Source: Sphingomonas montana
GTDB lineage: Bacteria; Pseudomonadota; Alphaproteobacteria; Sphingomonadales; Sphingomonadaceae
Length of the DNA: 64,000 nt
Reading direction: 5' to 3'
NCBI RefSeq assembly: GCF_001956315.1
Contig: NZ_MOLY01000045.1
Coordinates: forward strand, 186,001 to 250,000
Both the position numbers and the translations under genes were made by a program. Positions within the stretch are counted from its first letter, which is position 1; each line of letters starts with the position of its first letter. Below the pieces are notes generated by a model. The model made no database searches, had not been told where the DNA came from, and saw nothing but the letters and a program-made list of their open reading frames with translations. Positions 36,523 through 44,965 of this stretch are shown piece after piece.

Positions 36523-38111
36523 CCCGTACCGCCGCCGCCCTGCTGCCGCTCGCCTGCCTGATCGCCGGCGGGTGCAGCCTGGAACCGCGCTACGAACGCG
36601 CGCCCGCCCCCGTCACCGCCGGCTGGCCGGTCGGCGACGCCTATCTGCGTCGCACCGAAACGACATTGCCCGCACTGTCCTACACGGATGTCTTTCGCGA
36701 TCCGAAGTTGCAAGCCGTGATCGCGCAGGCGCTCGTCAATAATCGCGACCTGCGCATCGCGGCCGCTAACGTCGTCTCCGCACGCGCGCTCTACCGGGTC
36801 GAACGATCCGCGCTGTTTCCGCAGATCGACGGCACCGCGCGCGCCCAGTTCGGCGACAATGGCTCCCGCGGCGCGTCCGGCCTCGGCCAAGGCATCGGTA
36901 CGGGTGGCATCGGCACGGGCACGGGCGGCATCGGCCCCGACGGGACCGGTACTGGCACTGGCGGGGTCGGCACCGGGAATGGCACGGGCGTCGTCACCAA
37001 CGGCGGCGGTAGCGGTTTCTACGACCAATATTCGGTCAACGCCGGAATCAGCGCGTTCGAAATCGACCTGTTCGGCCGCATCCGGTCGCAGAGCCGCGCC
37101 GCGCTCGCCACCTATTTCGGGACGGAGGCCGCCGCCCGCGCGACCCGCCTTTCGCTGGTGGCGGAGGTGGCGAGCGCCTACCTCACCTATGGGTCCGACC
37201 GCAGCCTGCTGGCGATCGCCCGCGCGACGGAGGCGAGCGCCGCCCGCTCGGTCACGCTGACCCGCGCCCGGCTGCAGGGGGGCATCGCACCGCGCACCGA
37301 CTTGCGCCAGGCCGAAACGATCCTGTTCACCGCACGCGCCGACACCGCCGCACTTACGACGTCGCTGGCGCAGGATGTCAACGCGCTCACCCTGCTCGTC
37401 GGCGCGCCGGTCGATCCTACATTGCTGCCCGCGTCGATCGAAAGCGTCGACGGCCTGCTGGCGGAGGTGCCGGCCGGCCTTTCCTCCGACATCCTCCTGC
37501 GCCGCCCCGACGTCGTCCAGTCGGAATATGACCTGCGTGCCGCCAACGCCCGGATCGGCGCGGCGCGTGCCGCGCTGTTCCCGTCGATCAGCCTGACGAG
37601 CATCGCAGGCCTTGCCAGCGGCGCGCTCGGTTCGTTGTTCAGCCGCGGTGCGTTCAACTGGAACGCGTCACCCACCGTCACCGTGCCGATCTTCGACGGC
37701 GGGGCCAATCGCGGCAATCTGGCTTATGCCCGCGCGCAGCAGCAACTGGCTCTCGCGACCTACGAACAGACGATCCAGACCGCGTTCCGCGAAGTGTCCG
37801 ATGCGCTCGCCCGGCGCGGCACCATCGACCGCGAACTGGCGGCGCGGCGCGACCTGACGGCGGCGGCGCAGGATAATTACTACCTGTCGGAACGCTCCTA
37901 CCGCGGCGGTATCGGTACTTTCCTGAACAGCCTGGACGCGCAACGCACGTTGTACAGTGCGCAGCAGCAGCTGGTCACGACGCGGCTTACCCGCGCCGAC
38001 AATCTCGTGACGCTCTACCGCGTCCTCGGCGGTGACGCCCTGGTCGCGGGCAATCCCGCGGCCGACCCCGCGCTCCGTTCGCCCGAGCCGGTTCCCGCCG
38101 CGATCCGCTAG
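36519..38111 (+). CDS. Outer membrane efflux factor (NodT/OprM family lipoprotein)
   Basis: A 530-aa channel protein with a lipobox (LIAGGC, Cys19) and two OEP repeats rich in long helices, ending FREVSDALARRGTIDRELAARR and YRGGIGTFLNSLDAQRTLYSAQQQL. Conserved family patches include YDLRAANARIGAARAALFPSISL. A distinctive Gly/Thr-rich insert occupies about residues 123-168, between the first helix pair and the FYDQYSVN strand. It would sit on the periplasmic or surface loop side. The start overlaps the pump stop by ATGA. With the upstream genes it forms a tripartite efflux system. Confidence 0.9.
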   Translation: MTRTAAALLPLACLIAGGCSLEPRYERAPAPVTAGWPVGDAYLRRTETTLPALSYTDVFRDPKLQAVIAQALVNNRDLRIAAANVVSARALYRVERSALFPQIDGTARAQFGDNGSRGASGLGQGIGTGGIGTGTGGIGPDGTGTGTGGVGTGNGTGVVTNGGGSGFYDQYSVNAGISAFEIDLFGRIRSQSRAALATYFGTEAAARATRLSLVAEVASAYLTYGSDRSLLAIARATEASAARSVTLTRARLQGGIAPRTDLRQAETILFTARADTAALTTSLAQDVNALTLLVGAPVDPTLLPASIESVDGLLAEVPAGLSSDILLRRPDVVQSEYDLRAANARIGAARAALFPSISLTSIAGLASGALGSLFSRGAFNWNASPTVTVPIFDGGANRGNLAYARAQQQLALATYEQTIQTAFREVSDALARRGTIDRELAARRDLTAAAQDNYYLSERSYRGGIGTFLNSLDAQRTLYSAQQQLVTTRLTRADNLVTLYRVLGGDALVAGNPAADPALRSPEPVPAAIR

Positions 38112-38151
38112 AGCTTGCCCGTATCAAGGGGATCATCCTCCGGTTCGTTTT

Positions 38152-38180
38152 GGTTCGAGCTTGTCGGAAACCCCACGCAC
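38152..38180. repeat. Half copy of the GGTTCGAGCC-type repeat
   Basis: TGGTTCGAGCTTGTCGGAAAC matches one arm of the palindrome seen at 25808 and 48881, but the second arm is absent. It lies between the efflux operon and the convergent DUF4345 gene. Confidence 0.5.
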
Positions 38181-38209
38181 GGATCAGTACATCGTTCAGG
38201 CGGAAGCCG

Positions 38210-38638
38210 TCATGTCCTGGAACCGACCGGAACGCTCGCCCGGAACCGCCGCGCGACCCGCCGCTGCCACAGCATCAGCAACGGGACGACGCCCAGTTCC
38301 ATGCACAGCCCGAACAGATGCCCGCCCGACGGCACCCCGACCTCGACCAGCGACAACAGCCGCGCCAGCCCGCCCAGCACGACCATCAGGCCCAACATCC
38401 GGAAGATCGCGGTCCGCCGCTCGATCGCCGCGATCGCATAGGCAAAACCGAATCCGAGGCCCAGAAAGATACCCGATACATAGCGGAAATGACTGTCCAG
38501 GTCGGGCGGTACGGGGATCGGCGCACCTTTCAGATACACCACGCCGCGCCACACGCTTTCGCCACCGACCGTCAAGGGAACGATGCACGCCAGCGCCGCC
38601 ACCGCCTGCAGCAGCCGGCGCTCGGTCGCGAGGGTCAT
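38210..38638 (-). CDS. DUF4345-like membrane protein
   Basis: A 142-aa membrane protein with about four helices and the motif PDLDSHFRYVSGIFLGLGFGFAYA and RTAIFRMLGLMVVLGGLARLLSLVEVG, which fits the DUF4345 family. Function unknown. The longer upstream frame was not used because its first half is basic and unlike the family; the ATG at 38638 overlaps the upstream gene's TGA by one base (TGATG), showing coupling. Confidence 0.75.
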   Translation of the reverse strand: MTLATERRLLQAVAALACIVPLTVGGESVWRGVVYLKGAPIPVPPDLDSHFRYVSGIFLGLGFGFAYAIAAIERRTAIFRMLGLMVVLGGLARLLSLVEVGVPSGGHLFGLCMELGVVPLLMLWQRRVARRFRASVPVGSRT

Positions 38639-39123
38639 CACCACCAGCGCATGCCCCGTGTCTTGCCGCGTTCCAGCAGTTCGTGACGGATCTTGATGCT
38701 CTTCATCGACAGATGCACCTCGAACAGGAACATCGTCAGCCCGCCGATCACCATCAGCATTGCGATGGCGAATATGATCGCCATCGTCCGGGCGAAACCG
38801 ATCCCGATCAACCGTGCGAAGAACAGCCCGGCCACCACGCCGCAGATCAGCGCCGCGCTGGCCGTGCAAAGCGAAACGGCCACGCTGACGACGCGCATCC
38901 GCCGGTCGAGCAGGCGCAATTCCCAAACCTGTCGGTCATGGTCCGCATGGCCGACGGGGGTGAACCGGGTCTCCAGCGCGCGGGCGCGGTCCACCACGCG
39001 CGCAAGCCGCCCGACCATGACGTTCAGGAACGCGGCGATCCCGGTCAGCAGGAAGACCGGTGCGGTCGCCAACTGTATCGTATGGGCCAGCTCGGCCGCG
39101 GCGGTCGGTGCGATCATGGGCAT
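38638..39123 (-). CDS. DUF2721-family membrane protein
   Basis: A 161-aa protein with an N-terminal helix (LATAPVFLLTGIAAFLNVMVGRLARVVDRARALE) and a helical pair at 75-140 (VSVAVSLCTASAALICGVVAGLFFARL, AIIFAIAMLMVIGGLTMFLFEVHLS), a typical DUF2721 pattern of a small three-helix membrane protein. No function is established. It is first of a two-gene unit with the DUF4345-like gene. Confidence 0.82.
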   Translation of the reverse strand: MPMIAPTAAAELAHTIQLATAPVFLLTGIAAFLNVMVGRLARVVDRARALETRFTPVGHADHDRQVWELRLLDRRMRVVSVAVSLCTASAALICGVVAGLFFARLIGIGFARTMAIIFAIAMLMVIGGLTMFLFEVHLSMKSIKIRHELLERGKTRGMRWW

Positions 39124-39184
39124 AGCGATGACGGGTGCGGCGCATCCCCGTCAAGCCAAATGCCGCCTGGCCCTGCGTCGCGGT

Positions 39185-39337
39185 TCAGTCGAACAGCCCC
39201 AGGCCCCAGAGCAAGGGCAGCCACAAAACGGTTGAAAGCAGCGACGCGAGCATCAGTCCGCAAAAGATATCACCCGGCCTTTCTGCCGCCGCTGGCACGC
39301 CGCGGGCGCTCCGCAGGGGGGTTTCCATTCCGTTCAT
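39185..39337 (-). CDS. 50-aa single-helix membrane peptide
   Basis: A small open frame from ATG 39337 (second ATG at 39328) ending with a hydrophobic helix, ILASLL-like: CGLMLASLLSTVLWLPLLWGLGLFD. GAGAGG lies just upstream. The longer frame starting at 39523 contains an implausible Cys/Arg/Pro-rich first half, so the short form is preferred. Function unknown. About 60 bases separate it from the DUF2721 gene, but further upstream on the same strand. Confidence 0.45.
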   Translation of the reverse strand: MNGMETPLRSARGVPAAAERPGDIFCGLMLASLLSTVLWLPLLWGLGLFD

Positions 39338-39670
39338 ACCCTCTCTCGCGCCTGTGGATCGACGCCGCCTGACCACACACCTGAAACAACCGGCGGTATC
39401 AATTGGCGAAAAGGACGAGATAGGAATGGCGGGGCGAGGCAGGGCCGATGACGCCTGCCCGCCTGAAACGCAGCAAAGGTAGACCGGCGGATATACGAAC
39501 CGCGCTGATCGTATTTCCCGCACCTCGGACAGTCGGTTCCGGTCTACCGATGCGCAAATCCCATCGACCTGCTGAAGGCGGAGATCGGTCGAATAAGGCT
39601 CGATTGCCCGATCGATAAAGTCCTGAGCAACGGGACGCCGGCCCGCGGCCGCTGACCGGCTGGCGCTACC

Positions 39671-40051
39671 TTATCCGACGTCGGCCTTGACGGCCCGACC
39701 GATCTGCGACGGATCGAAGTAGGTCCGGAACGCGGCGATCGTATCTTCTGACAATTCCAACACGCTGACCCCGCCGTACCGGACGTCCTTTCCGTCCACC
39801 TGGCCCTCGCTCACCCATTCCAGCAAGGCGATCTTGTCGCCCTGCACGACGTTCCGGAATTCCGACCGGATCGTGTCGAACGTCCCGCGATAGGCGGTCC
39901 AGAACGCCGCCGCACCGTCCTTTCCGCCATGTTCGACCAGCGGGTTGGAAATCTCCGCATCATCCGCAAACAGCGCCGCGATCGGTCCGGCGTCGCTTCC
40001 TTCCTCCAACGTGCGGAGGGCGTCGATGAAGGTCTGGGCGTCGATGGTCAT
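39671..40051 (-). CDS. SnoaL/NTF2-like protein
   Basis: A 126-aa protein with the NTF2-like pattern: TFIDALRTLEEGSDAGPIAALFADDAEISNPL (helix and first strands), then GKDGAAAFWTAYRGTFDTIRSEF, and strands VVQGDKIALLEWVSEGQVDGKDVRYGGVSVLEL. Such SnoaL-like proteins may be small-molecule isomerases/hydrolases or only binding proteins; the substrate cannot be inferred. Start at 40051 because the upstream part is Gly/Arg-rich and unconserved. Confidence 0.75.
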   Translation of the reverse strand: MTIDAQTFIDALRTLEEGSDAGPIAALFADDAEISNPLVEHGGKDGAAAFWTAYRGTFDTIRSEFRNVVQGDKIALLEWVSEGQVDGKDVRYGGVSVLELSEDTIAAFRTYFDPSQIGRAVKADVG

Positions 40052-40124
40052 GCGCTGGTTCCCGTCTGGTCTCTGCGAGGAACAGCGCGGCCCGCCGCCG
40101 GATGTTCCCATGATCCGACGACCT

Positions 40125-42179
40125 TTAGCGCGTCAGTCGCCCACCTCGCGCGGCAAGTGCGGCCAGCATCGCAGACGGACCACGCGCGTCCAGCACGCCC
40201 GCATGGCGTTCCAGCCCCGCGACCACGGTGTCCAGCCCGATCAGGTCGGCCCAGAACATCGGTCCCCCGGTCCGGATCGGCCAGCCGTAGCCGTTCACCC
40301 ACACCACATCGATGTCGGACGCCCGCTGCGCGATGCCATCCTCGAGTATCCGCGCACCTTCGTTCACCATCGGATACAGCAGCCGCTCCAATATCTCGGC
40401 ATCGCCGATCGTGCGCTGCGGCGTACCGCGCTTCTCGGCATAGCGGGCGATGATCGCCTCTGTTTCCGACGACGGCGTGCCCCGCCGATCGGCATCATAG
40501 TCGTAGAAGCCGCGGCCGTTCTTCTGCCCGCGGCGATCCGCCTCGCACATCGCATCGCGTAGCGTTTCGCCACGCGATGCCCCCGCCGCCCAGCCCAGGT
40601 CCAGCCCGGCCAGGTCCGCCATCTGGAACGGCCCCATCGGAAAACCGAATGTGGTCAGCACGCGATCGACGTCCCACGGCTTGGCCCCTTCCAGCACCAG
40701 CCGGTTCGCCTGGTCCTGTCGCGGTTTCAGCATGCGGTTGCCGATGAACCCGTCGCACGTGCCGGCCACCACCGCGATCTTGCCGATCCGTTTCGCCAGC
40801 GCCATCGCGGTCGCCAGCACCACCGGTGCCGTCCGCGCGCCGCGTACCACCTCCAGCAACCGCATGATGTTGGCGGGCGAGAAGAAATGCAGCCCGACCA
40901 CCGCCTGGGGCCGCGCCGTCGCTGCGGCGATCGCATCGATGTCGAGATAGCTGGTGTTCGAGGCCAGGATCGCGTCCGGCTTCACGATCCGGTCCAGTTC
41001 GGCGAACAGCGCGGTCTTCACGCCCATGTCCTCGAACACCGCTTCGATCACCAGGTCGCTGTCCGCCAGGTCGGCCAGCGCCAGCGTCGGGGTCAGCAGC
41101 GCCAGCGCGGCCGCGGCGTCCGCCTCCGTCACCCGGCCGGACTGGACGTTGCGGGCATAGTTGCGGCCGATCGTCGCCACACCGCGGTCCAGCGCCGCCT
41201 GTTCGCGCTCGACCAACGTCACCGGCAGCCCGGCCGAAAGGAAGTTCAGAGCGATCCCGCCGCCCATCGTGCCCGCGCCGACGATGCCGACCCGGTCGAT
41301 CGCACGCGGGACGATCGCCGGGTCCAGCCCCGCAATCTTTCCTGCCGCGCGTTCCGCGAAGAAATAATGCCGCTGCGCCTTCGATTCATCGCCGTCCATC
41401 AGTTCGCGGAACAGCGCGCGTTCGCGCAGCAGGCCGTCCGCGAACGGCATCTCCACCGCCGCCCGCACCGCCGCGATGCACGCCTCGGGTGCCTGCAGCC
41501 CCTTCAACAGGCGGCCGTGCGCCTGCCTGAACCGGTCGAAGATTGCCGGATCGCGCACCGCCCCGGATATCCGATCCGTCTTCTCCGACGCGCGCGGCGG
41601 GGCAAGGCCAGCCACGTCGCGCGCGAACGCCAGCGCATCCGCCGCCGGCTCCGCCGCATCGGTCATCCGGTCGATCAGCCCGATCTCCAGCGCGCGCTCG
41701 GCCGACACGGGGCTGCCGCCGACGATCATCGTCAGCGCATCCGCCACGCCCACCAGCCGCGGCAGCCGCTGCGTACCGCCCGCGCCGGGCAGCAGCCCCA
41801 GCTTCACCTCGGGCATGCCCAGCTTCGCGGCGCGCGCCGCGACCCGGTAATGGCACGCCATCGCCACTTCCAGCCCGCCGCCCAGCGCGGTTCCATGGAT
41901 CGCCGCCACGATCGGCTTCGGACTGCCCTCGATCACCTCCACCAGTTCGGGCAGCAGCGGGAACACCGGCTCCTGCCCGAACTCGGTGATATCCGCGCCG
42001 GCGAAGAACGTCCGCCCGGCGCAGCGCAGCACCAGCGCGCGCACCGCATCGTCGCCCGCCCCCTCCAGGATCGCGGCCATCAGCCCGTTGCGCACCGCAT
42101 GGCCCAGTGCGTTGACCGGCGGATTCTGGCAGGTGACGACCAGGATGTCGCCCTCGCGGCGGGTCGTGATCGGGGACAT
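40125..42179 (-). CDS. Bifunctional enoyl-CoA hydratase / 3-hydroxyacyl-CoA dehydrogenase
   Basis: A 684-aa FadB/FadJ-like multifunctional beta-oxidation enzyme. N-terminal crotonase domain (about 1-190) with [11 protein letters not shown] and [20 protein letters not shown]; the NAD-binding dehydrogenase domain starts around 290 with [29 protein letters not shown]-terminal dehydrogenase domains hold [14 protein letters not shown] and [15 protein letters not shown]. It catalyses hydration and oxidation of enoyl-CoAs in fatty-acid or aromatic/terpenoid side-chain degradation. No thiolase partner is adjacent. E. coli FadJ is 714 aa, so length is near the family norm. Confidence 0.93.
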   Translation of the reverse strand: MSPITTRREGDILVVTCQNPPVNALGHAVRNGLMAAILEGAGDDAVRALVLRCAGRTFFAGADITEFGQEPVFPLLPELVEVIEGSPKPIVAAIHGTALGGGLEVAMACHYRVAARAAKLGMPEVKLGLLPGAGGTQRLPRLVGVADALTMIVGGSPVSAERALEIGLIDRMTDAAEPAADALAFARDVAGLAPPRASEKTDRISGAVRDPAIFDRFRQAHGRLLKGLQAPEACIAAVRAAVEMPFADGLLRERALFRELMDGDESKAQRHYFFAERAAGKIAGLDPAIVPRAIDRVGIVGAGTMGGGIALNFLSAGLPVTLVEREQAALDRGVATIGRNYARNVQSGRVTEADAAAALALLTPTLALADLADSDLVIEAVFEDMGVKTALFAELDRIVKPDAILASNTSYLDIDAIAAATARPQAVVGLHFFSPANIMRLLEVVRGARTAPVVLATAMALAKRIGKIAVVAGTCDGFIGNRMLKPRQDQANRLVLEGAKPWDVDRVLTTFGFPMGPFQMADLAGLDLGWAAGASRGETLRDAMCEADRRGQKNGRGFYDYDADRRGTPSSETEAIIARYAEKRGTPQRTIGDAEILERLLYPMVNEGARILEDGIAQRASDIDVVWVNGYGWPIRTGGPMFWADLIGLDTVVAGLERHAGVLDARGPSAMLAALAARGGRLTR

Positions 42180-42218
42180 GCAGGTTCCTTCATAGGGCGT
42201 CGTCGTCGGGATCAGGCG

Positions 42219-42998
42219 TCAGTCCCGGAAACCCGGGTCGATCCGGTCCAGCTTGCGCAGCAGTGCGGGCCAGGCCAGCAGGTCGGCCAGCATCTTCATG
42301 CCCGGCCCACCCGACTGGCCCTGTACCTTTTCCGGTGTCCCCTGCGGCGGTGTGTTCAGCGCGGCCCGCCCGGCGGACAGCATATGGACCTGCGCCTCGC
42401 ACGCCCGCTCCAGGAAATACATCCGCAGGAACGCCTGACCCACGCTTTCGCCCACCGTCAACGTCCCATGATTGCGCAGGAGCATCGCATTCTTGGTCCC
42501 CAGGTCGGCGACCAGCCGGTCGCGCTCCTCCAGCTCGGTCGCGATGCCTTCATAAGCGTGATAGGCGACATCGTGGCGGGCGATCATCGCGGTCTGCGTG
42601 TGCGGCAGCAGCCCCTCGTCCATCGCCGACACCGCCTGGCCGTACGGCGTATGCAGGTGCAGCACCGCCACCGCATCGGCGCGGCCCATATGGATCGCGC
42701 TGTGGATGACGAACCCGGCCGCATTGACCATGTACGGCGTCTCGCCCACCGGGCGGCCGTCCATGTCGATCTTCACCAGCGACGATGCGGTGATCTCCTC
42801 GAACATCAGCTGATACGGGTTGATGAGGAAATGATGCTCCGGCCCCGGCACCCGCGCCGACAGATGGGTGAAGATCAGGTCGTCCCAGCCGTAGAGCGCG
42901 ACCAGCCGGTACGCCGCGGCCAGATCGACGCGCGCCTGCCATTCCTCGGGCGACACCCGGTCGCGGACGGAGGGTGTATGCGTCGCTGCGGTCGCCAT
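42219..42998 (-). CDS. Class II aldolase/adducin family protein
   Basis: A 259-aa zinc-binding fold protein of the aldolase II/adducin family. Metal-ligand histidines appear in VAVLHLHTPYGQAVSA and NHGTLTVGESVGQAF, with HLSARVPGPEHHFLINPYQLMFEEITASSLVKID near the N-terminus. Related bacterial enzymes cleave sugar phosphates (L-fuculose-1-P, ribulose-5-P); substrate here is unknown. It follows the FadJ-like gene's start by about 40 bases on the same strand, reading toward it, so they may share a transcript. Confidence 0.85.
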   Translation of the reverse strand: MATAATHTPSVRDRVSPEEWQARVDLAAAYRLVALYGWDDLIFTHLSARVPGPEHHFLINPYQLMFEEITASSLVKIDMDGRPVGETPYMVNAAGFVIHSAIHMGRADAVAVLHLHTPYGQAVSAMDEGLLPHTQTAMIARHDVAYHAYEGIATELEERDRLVADLGTKNAMLLRNHGTLTVGESVGQAFLRMYFLERACEAQVHMLSAGRAALNTPPQGTPEKVQGQSGGPGMKMLADLLAWPALLRKLDRIDPGFRD

Positions 42999-43169
42999 CG
43001 TCAGGTTCCTCTCATGCTTTTGCAGCCAAGGCTATGCCGCCCCGCCCGCCCGCGCCAGCCCCCCGGAAGAACCCCGTCCCGTAGGAAGCCGCACCGACGT
43101 AACGTCACTCGGCGCAAAGATTTTCGATAAGTGGCACAACCGGCCGTTCGACGAGTCCCACCACCATCA

Positions 43170-43187
43170 TCCCGGCGAAAGCTGGGA
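43170..43187. repeat. Degraded CCCGGCgaaaGCTGGG palindrome
   Basis: Related to the element at 14438. It lies in the 281-base gap between the class II aldolase start and the racemase end. The remaining gap shows no reading frame or clear regulatory site beyond this. Confidence 0.4.
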
Positions 43188-43279
43188 CCTTGTCCTGACT
43201 TGCGGCACCCTCTCCACCGAAGGGAGATCCAGGCCTCCCCCGGGACGACGCCCACAGCAGGTTGGTCCAACCCCACAGC

Positions 43280-43969
43280 CTACCCCAGCGCCATCTCCAC
43301 CGCGGCCAGCGCATGCAGTTCGGTCGTGTCGAACAGCGGCACCGCGCTGTCCTCCGGACCGATCAGCAGCATGATCTCGGTACAGCCCAGGATGATCGCC
43401 TCCGCCCCGGCCGCGACCAGCCGTGCGATCACGCCGCGATACGCATCGCGCGACGCTGCCCGCACGTCGCCCTTCACCAGCTCGCGGTAGATCACGTCAT
43501 GGACCACCACCCGGTCCGCCGCATCCGGCACCAGCACCGTCAGCCCATGCTCGCCCAGCCGCGCGCGGTAGAAATTCTGTTCCATCGTGAACGCCGTGCC
43601 GATCAGGCCGACGCGGGCATACCCCGCCGCCCGGACCGCCACCGCCGTCGGGTCGGCGATGTGCAGCAGCGGGATTGCCACCGCATCCGCGATCGCATCG
43701 GCCACCCGGTGCATCGTGTTGGTACACAGAACGATCACATCCGCCCCGCCGCGTTCCAGCACGCGCGCCGCATCGGCCATCGCCGCACCCAGCACGTCCC
43801 ACTCGCCCGCCGCCTGCATCGCCGCGATCGGCGCAAAGTCGACCGACGTCATCAGGCATCGCGCCGAATGCGTCCCGCCCAGCCGCGCGCGCGCCGTCTG
43901 GTTAACGATCCGGTAATACTGAGCCGAGCTTTCCCAGCTCATGCCGCCGATCAGACCGATCGTCTTCAT
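43280..43969 (-). CDS. Aspartate/glutamate racemase family protein
   Basis: A 229-aa cofactor-independent racemase-like protein. It has the family N-terminus KTIGLIGGMSWESSAQYYR and the two catalytic cysteine motifs, LCTNTMHRVAD (near residue 82) and LGCTEIML (near 196). Closest pattern to the YgeA/RacX aspartate racemase branch. Its start overlaps the upstream 66-aa gene by ATGA, linking it to the SDR gene. It may racemise aspartate or another amino acid. Confidence 0.86.
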   Translation of the reverse strand: MKTIGLIGGMSWESSAQYYRIVNQTARARLGGTHSARCLMTSVDFAPIAAMQAAGEWDVLGAAMADAARVLERGGADVIVLCTNTMHRVADAIADAVAIPLLHIADPTAVAVRAAGYARVGLIGTAFTMEQNFYRARLGEHGLTVLVPDAADRVVVHDVIYRELVKGDVRAASRDAYRGVIARLVAAGAEAIILGCTEIMLLIGPEDSAVPLFDTTELHALAAVEMALG

Positions 43970-44166
43970 GCCGGCGCCACCCCGTCCGCCTCGACCACCC
44001 CGTCGGCCAGCACGATGCCGACCAGCCTGACGCGTTTCTCCACCTGGTCCACCGGCATGCGGTGCAGGTCCAGCCGGATCAGCCCGCCGCCGTCGCGCCG
44101 CAACGCGAAACCACCGCCATCGCGGACCAGCGTGCCGGTCGCGTCGAACGGATCGCCCGGCATCAT
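43966..44166 (-). CDS. 66-aa protein, DUF5818-like
   Basis: A 66-aa frame whose start ATG overlaps the SDR stop and whose stop overlaps the racemase start, both as ATGA. It reads GTLVRDGGGFALRRDGGGLIRLDLHRMPVDQVEKRVRLVGIVLADGVVEADGVAPA, a small all-beta-looking protein. The pattern resembles short sphingomonad proteins assigned to DUF5818, but I have only memory of the family, so the name is tentative. Translation coupling with both neighbours supports it being real. Confidence 0.65.
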   Translation of the reverse strand: MMPGDPFDATGTLVRDGGGFALRRDGGGLIRLDLHRMPVDQVEKRVRLVGIVLADGVVEADGVAPA

Positions 44167-44927
44167 CCCTGCCGCTTCACCACGAACGGGCCGGCCCCCT
44201 GTACCACCGGCATCAGTTCGATCCGGTTGACGTTCACATGGGGCGGCAGGCCGACGATCCACAGCACTGCCTCCGCCACGTCCGCCGCGGTCATCGGCGT
44301 GGTGTCGGCATAGGGGGCGGCGGCCTTCGCATCGTCGCCGCCGAACCGGACATGGCTGAACTCCGTCCCGCCGACGAGCCCGGGCTGCACGTCGCTCACC
44401 CGCACGCCGGTGCCGGCCAGGTCGGTCTTCAGCCCCAGCGTGAACTGCTGCACGAACGCCTTGGTCGCGCCGTACACATTGCCGCCGGGATAGGGGTAGT
44501 TCGCCGCCACGCTGCCCAGGTTGACGATGTCCCCGCGCCCGCGCGCCACCATCCCGGGCAGGATTGCGTGGGTCAGGCGCATCAGGCCCAGCACGTTGGT
44601 CGCCACCATCTGCTCCCACTGCTTCAGGTCGCTGTCCTGCGCCGCGGTGGTGCCCAGCGCCAGCCCGGCATTGTTCACCAATATGTCTACGTCCCGCCAC
44701 CCGTCGGGCAGTGCGTCGGGCAACGCGGCCACCGCACCGGCATCGGTCACGTCCAGCGTCAGCGGCAGGATTGCCGCCTTACCTTGCTCGTCGCGCAACG
44801 CGTCAAGCCGCTCGGTCCGCCGCCCGGCCGCGATCACGCGGTGCCCCGCCGCCACCAGTCGCCGCGCTATTTCCAGCCCGAACCCGGACGTCGCGCCCGT
44901 CACCAATGCCGTCCTGCCCATCATCAT
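44163..44927 (-). CDS. SDR-family oxidoreductase (YdfG-like)
   Basis: A 254-aa NAD(P)-dependent short-chain dehydrogenase. TGATSGFGLEIARRL is the nucleotide motif, NNAG is at about residue 85, the catalytic Tyr-Lys is in NVYGATKAFVQ (YxxxK), and the Ser is in VNLGSVAANYPYPG. Closest in pattern to YdfG/3-hydroxy acid dehydrogenases. Three consecutive ATG codons (44927, 44924, 44921) make the exact start ambiguous. It lies 38 bases after the DsbD-like gene, so probably in the same transcript. Confidence 0.88.
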   Translation of the reverse strand: MMMGRTALVTGATSGFGLEIARRLVAAGHRVIAAGRRTERLDALRDEQGKAAILPLTLDVTDAGAVAALPDALPDGWRDVDILVNNAGLALGTTAAQDSDLKQWEQMVATNVLGLMRLTHAILPGMVARGRGDIVNLGSVAANYPYPGGNVYGATKAFVQQFTLGLKTDLAGTGVRVSDVQPGLVGGTEFSHVRFGGDDAKAAAPYADTTPMTAADVAEAVLWIVGLPPHVNVNRIELMPVVQGAGPFVVKRQG

Positions 44928-44965
44928 TCCCCAGTCCTGCAAGGCCGTTCCTTGCCGTCCGCATG

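Noticed and set aside
39338-39523. Longer N-terminal part for the 39185 membrane peptide
   Set aside because: The extra 62 residues are Cys/Arg/Pro-rich, have no hydrophobic character and no ribosome-binding site.
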